This document shows positions 1-13,068 of a DNA stretch of 64,000 nt, piece after piece (within the stretch, counting starts at the first letter, position 1; each line of letters starts with the position of its first letter). Both the position numbers and the translations under genes were made by a program. Below the pieces are notes generated by a model. That model was not told the DNA's origin, ran no database searches, and was given only the letters and a program-made list of their open reading frames with translations. The stretch comes from Scatophagus argus (taxonomy: Eukaryota; Chordata; Actinopteri; Scatophagidae), in NCBI RefSeq assembly GCF_020382885.2, contig NC_058513.1, positions 19,349,713 through 19,413,712 on the forward strand, given 5' to 3'.

Positions 1-283
1 GGGTTCACCCTGGACTGGTCGCCAGTCAATCGCAGGGCCAACACACAAAGACAGACAACCACACACTCTCACACTCACACCTAGGGGGCAATGTAGAGCA
101 GCCAATTAACCTAATGTGCATGTTTTTGGTATTGTGGGAGGAAGCCAGAGAACCCGGAGAAAACCCACGCAGGCACAGGGAGAACATGCAAACTCCACAT
201 AGAAGGGCCCAGACCGGGATTCGAACCTGCAACCCTCTTGCTATGAGGCGACAGTGCTGACCACTGCACCACCGTGCCGCCCC
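1..283 (-). repeat. tRNA-derived SINE-like repeat, cut by window edge
   Basis: Read on the minus strand, the element begins near 283 with a GGGGCGGCACGG head. It carries a tRNA-like A-box region and a perfect B-box (GGTTCGAATCC, minus strand, 217-227), then a long tail through position 1. This head plus Pol III promoter arrangement is that of tRNA-derived SINEs, and very similar text is common in teleost genomes (recalled, not searched). The element runs off the left edge, so its 3' end is not visible. Confidence 0.65.
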
Positions 284-323
284 ACAAATTGAGATTGATC
301 TGATAAATAAGACTGAAACCAGC

Positions 324-640
324 TTAATGCAGTTCCTTAATTCCAATTAGGTGTTCCAAGCTGTGTAATAAGATGGAATGGTCAGTGGTGTCAAATGCAG
401 CACTAAGGTCTAACAGTACAAGGACAGAGATAAGTCCCTTGTCTGATGTCAATGGAAGGTCATTTGTGACTTTGACCAATGCTGTTTCTGTGCTGTGATG
501 AGCTCTAAAGCCAGATTGAAAATCCTCAAATAAACTCTTACTATTTAGAAAGTCATGTAGCTGTTCTGTCAAGGATCTTGGAGAAATGGAAGGTTAGATA
601 TTGGTCCATAGCTGCTTAAAGCCTCTGGGTCAAGCTCCCC
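324..640 (-). mobile_element. Decayed LINE reverse-transcriptase fragment
   Basis: An 82-codon minus-strand frame (324-572) carries typical non-LTR reverse-transcriptase text: FQSGFR, HSTETAL, and the motif-A block LLDLSAAFDTTDH, which holds the first catalytic aspartate. Upstream on the minus strand (573-640) the homology continues in another frame (SNLPF-like text), so there is at least one frameshift. The YADD motif B/C region is absent. It resembles the L2/Maui-type LINEs of fish, but I cannot assign the clade firmly. It is a non-functional relic, probably in a 5' intron or upstream of stxbp4. Confidence 0.8.
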
Positions 641-810
641 CCACCGTGAGAAGTCTTGTTGTTCTAAAAGTCTGACTGAACCTCCTCCACCTCTTCGTCC
701 TCCCTCACACTCCTCTTTCTGTTTCACTCCTCCTCTTTCTTCTCTCTCTGTCCTGCCTCTTCCTGCTCACCTACCTGGTTTCTTCTTCTTCCTCTTCTGT
801 CTCTGCTCAG

Positions 811-964
811 GGAAGCTGACAGACACGGCCTCCTCATCCTCCTCTTCCAGATCAGAGAGTCCCCAGCTTCTCAGCCCTAAAGATGGGGTCAGCACCTACG
901 CCCACGCCCCTCCTTACATAGCCACCGCCCCCTACACCGTGGCCACGCCAACACACACCTTCAG
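811..964 (+). CDS. stxbp4: stxbp4 probable upstream exon (Ser/Pro-rich)
   Basis: The acceptor CTCTGCTCAG precedes 811 and the donor TTCAG|GTGGGC follows 964. The open phase encodes [15 protein letters not shown], then a Pro/Ala/Thr/Tyr-rich stretch. It ends on two bases (AG), which are completed exactly by the first base of the next exon. There is no counterpart in the human protein that I recall, so it could be an alternative or lineage-specific exon. Confidence 0.65.
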
Positions 965-3900
965 GTGGGCTGCAGCAGATTTCAGCCTTAGCTGACCAAG
1001 ATGGCGGACACACTCACACATGTGCCACTCAGATTGGGTAGTGACAGGGTACATTTATACCCTACACCTACACGGCAGTCCTGCATACGTCAATTTGTTT
1101 GCATGCTTCCAAAAACAGAATAAAAACATGGCTCTTTTTGGAAAAGATTCAGTGATTTACTGTTGTGGTTAAACTGGAGTCATGTTCAGCAGCTAGCAGG
1201 AGAGAAGAAAGAGATTCTCTCTGAGGGCGTCTGCCTGTTTACAAGGTGGTAATGCAAACTGGTAAAATGTGTTTCAGCAGCTTGGAAACACCGACAGCCA
1301 CTAAAAATAGGGAAAAGCATCTTCAGCAATTTCACAGAGAAGTGTGGGAAGACCAGAGAGAGAGAGAGGGGGGGAGAGAGGGGGGGAGGAGGAGGAGGAG
1401 GAGGAGGAGGAGGAGGGATTATATCATAGTGGGATTGAATGTGAGTGGCAGCATGGCTTTGTGGTTTTTAATCAAGCTTAGTGCCATCCTGACCCTCTGT
1501 GTTTCTCTCCCCAGCGACAGTGTCATTCAGTTGATATGCGTTGCCAAGGGAACAGGCCTGGGGCTCGTCATCAAAGGCGGGGCTAACCGTGCAGAAGGAC
1601 CAATGGTGTTCATTCAGGAAATCGTACCTGGAGGAGACTGCCAGAAGGTCAGCGTCCTCGCTGAGCTCTTTGACATAAACAAACACATTATCTGGATTCA
1701 TTTGGATTCTGTCACAGACTTTGTGCAGAAACAGCCTGTGCTGAACTTTATCATTTTATTCAATGGAAAAAAAAATGTGTTGTAGTCGGTCCTGCTTCGC
1801 TCTCAGTGGAACCTCAACACTGTGGCGTTCCTCAAGGCTCCATTCTGGGACCCCCTCGCTTTACAAGTTCCCACTGTAAACTGAACTGCACAGATTAAAA
1901 CTCAAGCATAACAGTAGTCCTTCCTCTGGTGTTCAGGACTAAAACTGTTTGTCCAGAAACGGTTGTTGTGAACCTGTTTCTCTCTGTCCCAGTGGCTCAG
2001 TTGGCCTGTTGGACACAAACACCTGAATGTCTCTGTGTTTCAGGATGGCAGACTGCAGGTCGGGGACCAACTGCTGTCCATCAACAAAGAGTCCCTGATT
2101 GGAGTGACGTATGAGGAGGCCAGGACCATCCTGACTCGCACCAAACTCAGGTCCAGCACACCTGAAGGCTTCGTTAAAAGGCACAAATTATTCAGGATGT
2201 GAAAGAAACAGAAACACAGCAGTCAAAAATAAGCTTGACTATTTGTAAAACCATGAAAGTCATTTCTCAGTCAACAGCAAACTTTAATTGGTTTTCTCTC
2301 AAAGGCAGGCAAATATTAATTATATTATTCATTTCAATATCTCATGCGATGAGTAAATGTAAGTAAAAGATAATACGTGAAAAATGGAAATGGGACATCT
2401 GGCCTGCTAATACTCAAACTTTTATTGATTTCAACCAAGTGTAAAATCCACCCATTTTTTATCCTACTTATCTGTCAGAGTGGGAAATGTATTTAACATT
2501 TAATATGAAAATGACATGCAGTATATTTAATTTGATAATAATTACTTTTTATAAACCTTGTGTGTTGCAGACCAGACCCCACAGTGGAAATTGCCTTCAT
2601 CCATAGGAGGTCGTCCTCCAGCTCCAGCAGCGGACCTCACAGCCCCATCTCCCTCCAAGGCTCCAGCACTGGAGGTGGACCCCAGACGAGGCCCCTGGGG
2701 CCTCCACAGCCTGCTGTGGTCACCAAGATCACTTCCAGCAGAAACCCTGCCAGCGAGACTCTGCCAGCAGTCAACATCAGCCAGGTGATCCAGCCCAGAG
2801 ATCCACACCAGGACAAAGGCTTTTTGAACCCCACGAGATTCCCTCAGTTATTCATTCATTTGAAAGCTGTTGCATAACCACCTCCTGTCAGGACAGGAGC
2901 TCAGCTCGTCATCTGTGTTATCGTGTTGTGTCAATGTTTGCAGGTTTGCGTGTCTCCAGCCAGAGCAGAGCAGAATCGGGCCTCCTCTCCACCAGAGGGC
3001 GACAGCGTCACTGAAACAAACCCTGGTACGTGTCTGTAACCCTCCAATACGGGATCAAACTGTAGAATTTAAACATACAGGCTGAACACATGTGGACCGA
3101 TTAGCTCTTCCTGTGGTGATTCAGCATGTTATTAATGCCGTGTCATGTATCAGACTCTGCAGGCGTCCATCCTGTCTATCCTCAGGATGAGCAGTCGCCT
3201 CCCTGCACAGCGTTTGTTTTCTTATCCCCACAAGTTGGTGGAGAAAATTAAATGTAAATAAATCTGATGTTTTATTTGGCCAGTTGGGCAGCTCCACTGA
3301 ACTTTTAGGCTGATGTGAAGTCACCCTGTAATGTCGGGATGAGATTATTTCTTATCAGAGTTTATTTAAAAAGGTAAAATTATACTTCCAAAGTTTCTCA
3401 CTTTGTTGAAGAGCCATGAGCCAATCAGAGTGCTTCTATCTCTGATATCCCGCATTATGACAACAACACAATACATGCAGACACACACGTGTGCACAGAT
3501 GAGCTGCTACCAGGTGCTAATCTGACAGAGGCAGGCGAGGGATGATGGGACGACATGGAGCGAGGCACAGATGGCGCGTGGTTGGCTGCCTGTCAGAGGA
3601 GGAAGCGAGGCAGGTGGGAGGCCTGGTCTACGATTGGTTGAGGAGGTGCAAAGCATCATCACGTCTCTGTGTGAGCCAGGGATCCTGAGGTCTGCCTCCA
3701 TATGTGCGTTGCTGTGGATCGTTTGTCGTCACACTGAAATGAGGTTCCTTAACAGACGGGGGGCCGACAGACCCAAAGGAACCTGTAGACCAGTTTGCAG
3801 AGTCTTTGCTTTACAGATTTAACAGATTTTTGGTGGTGATGATGTGACCGTGTTGTTGTTTACTGATGCACATGTGCAGGATGTGTTTGGTGCCCCCTGA

Positions 3901-6827
3901 CAAGTGATGAGAGGCTGAGAGCTCCCCCTGCTGACCGCTGTGGGCAGGACAGGTCGATCACAAGCATCAGCAAGGACATCTGTCCATTCTGGTCCTTTAA
4001 GGTTTCTAGCCCTGTTCACCCTTTTTTCAGCATTTTGACTTCTTTCACAAGACCTTCTGTCTTTATAATTATGACCTATTTATCCATGAATTACCGACTG
4101 GAGGTTTTCTGGGCATCTGTTGAAGGACCTCTGGGTAGACCCAGAACTCTCTGGACAGATTACATGTTTCATTTAGCTTGGGGACACCTCAGGAGACTCA
4201 CAGGGCAGGACAGATGGACACATGGTCAAACACTGTTAAACAAATCTAATTCTAAAATCTAAAATCTCTCTGTATCTCCAGAACCTGCCAGCGGTCAGCC
4301 TCATCACAGGAAGTGTCCCCTCAGCACGAGCTGTCGCCTCAGACTGGAGAGGCTGGAGCAGGTCTGTGTGTGTCTGTGTGTGTGTGTGTTTAATTTAATA
4401 TGAATAAAGATATTTGATCAATGGTTTAGGTGATCATTAAGTGAAGAAATCTGTTTCCAGCTTTTCAAATGTGAGGATTTGCTGTTTCATATCTTTGGAT
4501 CAACGTCCATAAAAGTCGATCCTCCGTGTCGCCGAGCTTAACGTGGAGCCACAGGCTGTTGATTGGTTAGTGACAGGCCTCGTCACTGTGAGTGTGTATT
4601 GATCTGTGTGTGTGTGTGTGTGTGTGTGTTTAGGCTCTGGATCTGCTCAGCCTGAAGCCCACAGAGGCTCAGCGACAGGCGATCAGGTCCAGACTTCAAG
4701 CCGATGCAGCTGGGACGGTGGCCTTCACAGGTGAGCTCAGCTTTGTCCTCCAGTCACTGAGTCCTGGACTCTCTGTACCCTGAAGTGTAACAGCTACAAC
4801 TTTTAATGATTTTTCTTACTGAGCTTTGCCTGTCAGTCCCGAAAACCTTCATGTGGTACATACAGTGTTTTGGATGAGCTTCCAGCTGCTTTGGTGCCTC
4901 AAACTGAGCCTTCATTTTTCATTTGGCAGACAGAATAGCAAAGTGAGAGCAAAGTTTCCAGAATAAACACAGATGCTGTTGTTTTCCTGTGGCTCCTCTT
5001 CCTTTGTGAGAGAGAAAACTGCTGCTGATGTCAGTGTGTAGCAGATATTAGAGGCACCAGCTGAGTGCGAGTGCAGTGAAGAGTTTGTTTGTTCGTGCTT
5101 TTGTGAACTCTGTGTGTGAAGACTCGCGTGTGTTTGTGAGTTCAGATTTTGAGAGCCTGATCCGGGAGCTGTTCAAGCCTCAGCTGGAGGAGTTGGCCGT
5201 CACCCAGCCGGGGTCACGGTTCACATCTGATGACCTGTCCAGTTTGTTGGAGTCACCGACCAACCCGCAGGTAGGAGCTGCCTGCAGCACTCACCGAGTG
5301 TGAGGTGTTGAGGTTCGGACTAACTGAACACTGTGAAGGTGTCACCGGGTGATCGACACCACATTCCTACAGTTTGCCTTCACGATATCAACTGACAAAC
5401 ACATGGACCACAATGTAAATAAATAACAGGATGAAAGTAAGGTCATGCAGCAGGAAGTGACACGACGTGACGTGTCATCAGATCCCTGTCATCAACATGT
5501 TTGGTCATTAGCTGGTGTGATGTGCTGGTACGCCCGTCCTGACCGCTCGATGTGGACGCCACGACATCGACCTGTTGACGTGTGAACCATCCTGTAAAGA
5601 TTTTCTACGCTGCTGCTGTCACACAGTATCAGAGCAATAATCAATGTTAGCCTGAGAGCAGCAGGCAGGAGGAACAACAGCGCACACTGTCAGCCGGACT
5701 CACACTCCGTCCGACCAATACTCACCTCAGCACACAGTGTGGATTCATCCGCTGCTGGAAATAGTCCCCAACAAGTCCACCAGTCCCTCTTGTTTGTCTG
5801 ATAAAAACTCTTTCAGCAGCTGTTACTGAACCTTTCTGAAACAGGAAACTGAATATCGGTGAGGTGAGGTGCTTGTTCACCTCTTCAGTAGGAACCAATG
5901 GGCTCAGAGAACAGGACAGGAAGTCCAACTGTATTCATAACCGCACTCACATGTTGCTGGTTTGAGTCTGAACATGAGATTTGATGATAATAACTTCAGA
6001 CTTATTTAAAAAATGCCCTTTGAGGTGACTAAATCAAGTGGATCCTTTTTAGGTAAATAATTCATGTTCGGAGCAAAATACTTCAGGATTACATTTCATA
6101 AATCCACAAAAAAATGAGACTGTTTGTTTTAACCTCAGATGTCCAAGTGTCCCACAGCTTGAAGCAGTTAGCATCAGGAGATTTGAGGGGACGACTTGTG
6201 GGATCAAAGGTGTCAATCGATGTCCATGTGTTTACGTGTGTACAGCCGTCTCCGTCAGACTCGGAGGACCTGGAGGAGATGGAGAGGCTGAGGAAGGAGC
6301 ACATCGAGGCTCTCAGGGAGATCAAGAGGCTGCAGGTAAAACAGTGTGATCAGTTTCACCTTTCATCAGCCCGCTGTGGTGCCACGTCGCTCCGCAGTGA
6401 CAGCACACCTCCCGTCTACTTCCCTTTGACTTCCTGTTTGTGTACTTCCTGTTCCTGTGCTGTCCAGGAGCAGCTGGTCGAGTCTCAGAGAGTTCACCTT
6501 CAGATGGAGGAGGAGCTCAGCAAAGTCAAACAGGTGAGCCACAAACTGTAAACAGATTATAAAACAGACTTCACTGTTCAAGATTAAATGACCAGATAAC
6601 TGAGTAAAGAAGGGGACTGAAGCTCTAAAATTCTGGAAGGAAGCACACCAGTTTGCCTTGTGGTGCAGCGAAATGCTTCTTTAATTTAGCATTCAGAAAA
6701 TGATGTTGACGTGAACTGTGCAGCGGCTTTGAGTTTCTACAGCTGGATTCATCTGCCAGGAGGGTGTGTGTGGGCTTCTGAAGGGCTGCCTCTTCCAGAA
6801 TAGATCAGCAGGTGAAGCTGCCGTGTG

Positions 6828-6869
<42 letters not shown>

Positions 6870-8782
6870 AGGCTGAGGCCGACCCACACTGTGGAGTGTA
6901 AGGCCACCACTGAATCTTTTTTGGGCTCTGAAACGGTTCCTCCTCTCGGTGTGTTTGCTGTGATTCATAGCTGAAGGCTCTCAGCCTCGGTGACTCCCAC
7001 TCTGCTGCCTCTCAACTTCTGTCCTGTTGCATAAACCGATCGATATCTACATTTAGACGCGGCTAACAGATGTACTGCAACAACAAAGCCTCAGCCGGGA
7101 CGTTTCCCATCTGTGTTTTGGACCTGAGGAGTAGAGACTGGGAGGGTTCACTTCATGTTCAGGCTTTTATTTTTGGTTTTGTGTACTCCCTGCCCTCAAG
7201 TTTATAAAAAGACACAAGATAAGATTTTAAAATACAACCCACTGTCGAACACTGACCCCGTGGCTCCTTAGCAGTTGGCAGGCGAACCCTTTTCATGAAG
7301 TCAGTGTCTAGTTGGAGCCCTGACTTCCAGCCAAGCTTGTTGTCCAACCCTGTCGACAGACAGTCAGTTCTGACAGTATGATTCTGGCTCAGTTATGGTT
7401 CAATTAGTGAAAGCATGTGGTCACAGTTTACTAAAAAAAGGTAAACGTGACGTGACGCATTAAATCCACAAACCCGACCTCCACGCACTTCCTGTCCACA
7501 TCTCTACTTGAAGCACAAGCTAACAGGAGAGACAATCAGAGTCGAACATGGAAATGTCTTCTGCGGCCAAAAGGCACCGATGAGTCTTTTTGGTATCTCC
7601 TGGTTAAGTGAGGGTAGCAGACAAAGAGACACTTAGACACTTGGCACTCAGAACGGAGAGGGTTCAGGTCTCAAGACAAGGACATTAGGAGACACAAGTC
7701 TGTCTCTGTGATGGACCAGATTCAATAGTCTGGGCTGCTGAGTGATCTTCACTCACTGCATATTCAATGAGCCAGTGAAGATGAGTTAAGTTGACAGCCT
7801 TCATCCTCTGATGGGGATTTCCTCAATACCTGCAAGTCCTCACAGCTCAGAATTCATTTTTATTCAAAGGTGTTTCAATATGAATTGTTTGAACAAGCAT
7901 TTCCTCCTTGAACCACCAGGTGGAGCCGCTATGAGACATGCTTGAGGGTGTGTGGGGGCTGTTGAAGGTTTCTTATTTTTCATGAGGGAGGGAAACGCTC
8001 ACAGCTGCCCTCGGGAGAACAAACTATAATTTATTTCCACAAATGGTGCACGTCGTGTGATGTGACAAAGAGAAGGAAAGGGACGCCTGATCCTAAATGC
8101 ACCCTGGACAAGCAGACCAGGTGCAGCCAGGTGCCCTAATGAGAGTCCGCCTACCAGGACATGAAGACAGCAGCCAGAGGCGAGACACAGTCCACAGAGC
8201 CGGAGGCATCGTGAACCGTCTCGGATCCTCTGCAGGTCACCTGTTCGGTGAAACAGGTGATCGGTTTCATGTTGACCAGTTCAGTTATTCAGAGAATTTA
8301 TTTTGTTGCAGTTCAGTTTTAGTTTTAGTCACTGAGACGTCAAGGCTGCACCCAGAAACTCACTTTCAAAATGCTTTTAGTTAAAAGCGGTCGAGGCCTC
8401 ACTGCACGCTCCTGCATAACCTGAAGTGTACGGAATATTCCCTCCTGTGGCATTTAGCAGCAATCAGCAGCTCAGAGCTGGAGACTTGTTACATTATTAT
8501 GTTAGTATTACATAACAGCAGAACAAAGCAGGAAGCTGCCATGAAATGAGCGTCACTTCTCAGCGAGTCTCAGACCGTTGGCGATGTTGGTGATGGAAAC
8601 CGGACCAGCCGCTGCTCTTTTGTTCTGCCTCCCTCCACCACATGCTTCCTCCCTCAGGCTGCCTTTGTGCAGAGCTGGAGGCTCAGCGGCGGCCTCATTA
8701 GCGCTGGAGGTCAGGCCCCGCCTCCCCAGACCCCCGAGGCCACAGCTGGAGGGAAGAAAGCTCACGCTGGGATGCATTAGCT

Positions 8783-8820
<38 letters not shown>

Positions 8821-9720
8821 CCTGATACTAACAGTGACTTTTATATGCTGCATCATTTCCTGTGAACAGCGTATAAGATCAAACAGTCAGGACCGCCAAA
8901 TTCACATCTGACAGAAAAGTTTTCCAAATATTCATCAGTGAAAACCCCAGAACACTCAGGAGTAATCAGCGTCCGCTTCCTCCTGAGAAACTCACAAGAG
9001 AAAGCTGTCAGACACACGAAAGAAGTCGGCTTATGACTCCAACAGTTTCTGAGGGTGTTACAAGAGAAATCAAAAGAACAATGTGAAAGAAAGTGACGTA
9101 TTTTGTCATTGGAGGGAACTCACTCCAATGAAATTTGTTCTCTGCATTTAACCCACCCAAGTGACGTGCACACACACACAGCAAACCCGGGGCAGTGGGC
9201 GACCGCGTGCAGCGCCCGGGGAGCAGTGGGGGTTAGGTACCTTGCTCAAGGGTACCTCAGCCATGGACACCGGTACGGGGAATCGAACCAGCGATCCACC
9301 GGTTACGGGTCCGACACCCTAACCGCTGATCCACGACTGCCCCCATGTCAAAACACCAAAAGGTAGCTCTCGCTATGGGATCATCGTTGAACACCTTGCG
9401 ATGTGTTTTGGGCCGACTATGATCGCTCTGGGCTTCCGTAGATCAAACAGCTTGTGTGCGAGTCTCCCTCTGCTTCTTTTCCTTGGTACACTGATTTGTA
9501 GAGTTTAAAATGTGCTGGCACAAGAGAAGGTAACAGATGGACTGCTCTCACTGTGTGTGTGTGCGTGTGTGTGCGTGTGTGTGTGTGTGATTTCCCAGCT
9601 TGTCCAAAAATAAATACGTCTTGCCTGTTCTTCATGTGTGTCTTGTTTGCTCTCACTACATATGACAGCACCACAGGAGGAGGGACGAGGCTGCCAGAGT
9701 CACTCCTGTCTGCTTCCCAT

Positions 9721-9757
<37 letters not shown>

Positions 9758-12700
9758 CCAGAGCTGCACAATCCTCTCGATTTGCTCTTTTAATCAGAGG
9801 AAATATTTAGACATTTGTTTGGTAACGATCTTCCTCAGCAGATGGAGTTTCCCAGTTGCAACTGACTGGCAGTTGTTCAAAATCCCTTTTTTCTGAGCAC
9901 TTGAAGTACTCGTTTAGGTTTGCGTTCCAGAAGTAAAAATCCCTTAACTTTTCCAATGATTTTTGACTTCATAGCATCTCACTGAAATGTTCTTTGTGTT
10001 TTGCGCTTTATGACTCGAGTTTCCACATGTGGAAAAAAGCCAGTACAAGAACCACACAGTGGCAGCCATCTCAGTGTGGCGTGTTGCTGTAGCGCCACCT
10101 GTAGGTGAACTGCTTGATGATCACTCAGACTCCTGAGCATCCAGTTGGAAAACTATTTCTTTGTGGAGCTGCTGAAACATGAGAGACACAAGTTGTGACA
10201 TTGTTGTCTGAAGTAACAGCACTACATAGATGCAGTACACAATTGTATACAGTAGCAATACTTTCAGCACTACTGTTTGAGCACTCTGCTGAGTCATTCT
10301 CCTTCTGAGTTTCCGTCTGAGTAGGAGCAGGAGCCCCAGTGCTTATTTCACTGTGGGAGGGTTAGAGGGACTGGTTTCCAGTGTTGGCAGAGTACTGGGA
10401 GTGGCTGCTTCCCAGTCAAGAGGGGTTAGGGTGTCTTATTGTTGCGGGTGTGTGTTTCACAGCACCGAGCGTTATGTAACTTCCACTCTAAAGCTGCTTT
10501 CCCCTCTTGGCCTCACACACTGACTGCAGATAAACTGGAGCTTTGTTGAAACCAGATGGACGTAGTCCCTGCTCACTGAGGCCCCAGCACCACCTTCAGT
10601 GGAACTGGACTTTACAGTAATTCAGATCGCTCGGAGAGCAAAGAAAACATGTTTCTTCGCTCTACGGGACTCAAACACATCAGTCTCTCCTGTTTTAGCT
10701 TCCCAAACGTTGGTGACCTTATCAAAGACTGAAGTATGCTGAGAGGTGGCAGGTCTGGGAGGAGTCCTGCTGGGCCTGAGCCTGCTGATCCAGCAAAACC
10801 TCCCTCAGGCTAACGCAAAGAGCTTCCTCACACTAATACACCCTGACACCAAGAATTCAAAATCATGACTCCAGCACCTTGAAAGATTTAGTAGGTTTAA
10901 GAAGCTTTGGTCCTGAACACCACCAAGGCCTGCTCATACTCTGCTGAGTAATCTCTTCCCTTGTTCAGTTGTGATGATCTCTGTTGACCTCTGTCCTCCC
11001 TCACTTCCCTCCTTCACCCTCTCCCCTTCCTCCTTCCTCTGTGGCAGGAGGTAAAACTTGGCGCGGAGGAGAGTCGCGCCCTAAGGACTCGGATCCAGCT
11101 GGCGGAGGCGGCTCAGAAGCAGGCGAGGGGGATGGAGATGGACTACGAGGAGGTGATACACCTGCTAGAGGCCGAGATCGCCGAGCTGAAGACTCAGAGA
11201 GTGGAGCAACCGGCGTCGACCAATAAGGTGACCGGCACGAATGGCAGAACCGGCCGCTCGCTAAAAACACGCGGGAACTTCCTTTCTGTAAAAGTAGTGA
11301 GTGACAGGATGAAAACACGTCTGACATGTTAAATCAGATTCCGCTTTGCCTGTTTCTGAGAGAGCTGCCAACACTCTGGCTCGTTCTCCACTAAGAAAGA
11401 CGAGGACATCAGGCTCTCCTTCACCGGCTGCTCACTGCTGAGCAGCTTGTCAGGTTATCAGAGCTCGACTGATGAAACCAGACAGGAAATGTGCTGCAAA
11501 ACCAACGGCAGGAGTTGAAAGTTGACTGTTAGTATAAAAATGCTTCTTGTTGTTCCCTTTTATCTCATGATGGTTTCCACTCTGCTCCCCCTCCTTCCCT
11601 CCTGGCTTTGGTTTCTCCCTCCGTCATCAGCAGTGAATCTGGGTCAGTGTTTTTTATTCAGTGACAGGTTATTTCTGTAGAAAGCAACCGGCAGGTCAGC
11701 AGCGGCAGACAAGCTGAAGCGACGCCGCGGGGAGGCAGCTTCCCCACATCAGCAGACAGAACGAAGCTCCTCTCTGCTGCGCTCTAAATATTATGTCAAG
11801 TCTAAAACAAAGTGCTGACTCTGGCTTTTGTCCAGACTGCAGGCGAAAGTCGTTCTTCTTCCTTCAAACCATTTGGTACACAATCATAAGACATCATTTG
11901 ACAGAAGTAATTCATTTTCTCTGCAGCTCTCGGACTTCATTTGTGCTCCGCTGCCTGTGCAGTATGTGACCGCTGAACTCACTGGTTACCTTTTACACTT
12001 CATATCACACCTGGCTTTTAGAGCACCTCCATCCAAAGTGCTCACATACAGAAAAGAAATACAAAGTGAGCTCTGAGAGCTTGTGAAGAGCATGTGGCAA
12101 CAAACTGATTGATGAGGTGAAGTTAAAACACTGAGCAGGCCAACATGGTTCTGGTTCTGGTTTCATCCCAGGAGGAGACGGAGGAGCTGAAGAAGAAAGT
12201 CACCATCCTGGAGTGTCAACTACGGAAGAGCGAAGCGGCCAAGAAAGGCTTTGAGATGTCCACAGGAAAACTGCTGAGCTTTGTGGAGGTAAACAGTCAA
12301 ACCAGAGGACTAAGTGCATCACAGTCTGCTTTATCTTCTTCTTCCATTAAAAACACTGTTGTAACACACACACACTGCAGATTATTTGTACAAAGTCCTG
12401 CTGCCACAAACACTCAAATGTGGATTCATGCGCTGCTGGAAATCAAGCCCAACAAACCCAGCATTTGGTCCTGTGTGTGTGATAAAAAGCTGCAGCTGTC
12501 TGAGAGCAGCTTTTTCTCCAGCAGTCAGTCAGCGTTGACAGGCTGACGAACACACTGTTGTTTTGATTTGATGACAAGAAGGCGCAGTAGAAATATTCAC
12601 ATGTGAACTTCATGAGGGCGTTCGGCCTCCAGCTGAGCAGATGTGATCGTCTTCGCTGCAGGACAGCAGAGAAACCAACCAACAGACCGACTGAAGTCCT

Positions 12701-12915
12701 GTTTCTGTTCTGTTTGTCCGCAGAACGTTCAGGAGTTCCTGCTCGAAAGCCACGGACCAACCAAGAGCTACAGGTAGTGCATGTGTGTGTGTGTGTGTGA
12801 CAGTGAGCCACTAATTGACCGCCTGCTGTTTGTTAACGACACAGCAGCCAAGTCAGATTGTTAAGTATGAGATGCAGAGCTGCTGGTTGCCGTTAGCAGT
12901 TTTCAGGTTGCTTTC

Positions 12916-12947
<32 letters not shown>

Positions 12948-13026
12948 CACCGTCAAACCCTGACACCATCATTGGATAATCATAATGATGAGAGATCCTG
13001 CAGAGAGAAGAGCCAATTAGGCCAGT

Positions 13027-13068
<42 letters not shown>

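Larger units (their letters stand above)
6534..11047 (+). other. stxbp4 intron, repeat-rich, no gene seen
   Basis: This 4.5 kb intron holds several CA/TG tracts, a SINE-like element (9108-9344) and a (GT)n run at 6823-6867. A stretch near 8096-8220 resembles a dispersed teleost repeat but was not firmly identified. I see no coding exon on either strand. The open frames here are mostly translations of (CA)n or of the SINE-like copy. Confidence 0.6.

Noticed and set aside
217-227. B-box-like site as a true tRNA gene (also at 9279-9289)
   Set aside because: The surrounding sequence does not fold as a full tRNA cloverleaf by eye and continues into a repeat tail. SINE-like promoter instead.
324-572. 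Functional reverse-transcriptase gene
   Set aside because: Only the motif-A region is present, and the homology is frameshifted at the upstream end.
9417-9758. Frames containing long Thr-His or Val-Cys repeats
   Set aside because: Translations of (CA)n/(TG)n microsatellites. The same applies to similar frames near 8553, 12853, 13026 and 28270.
10984-11226. Pro/Gly/Asp-rich 80-codon frame over the stxbp4 coiled-coil exon
   Set aside because: Out-of-frame shadow of exon 11048-11227. The true frame reads [16 protein letters not shown].
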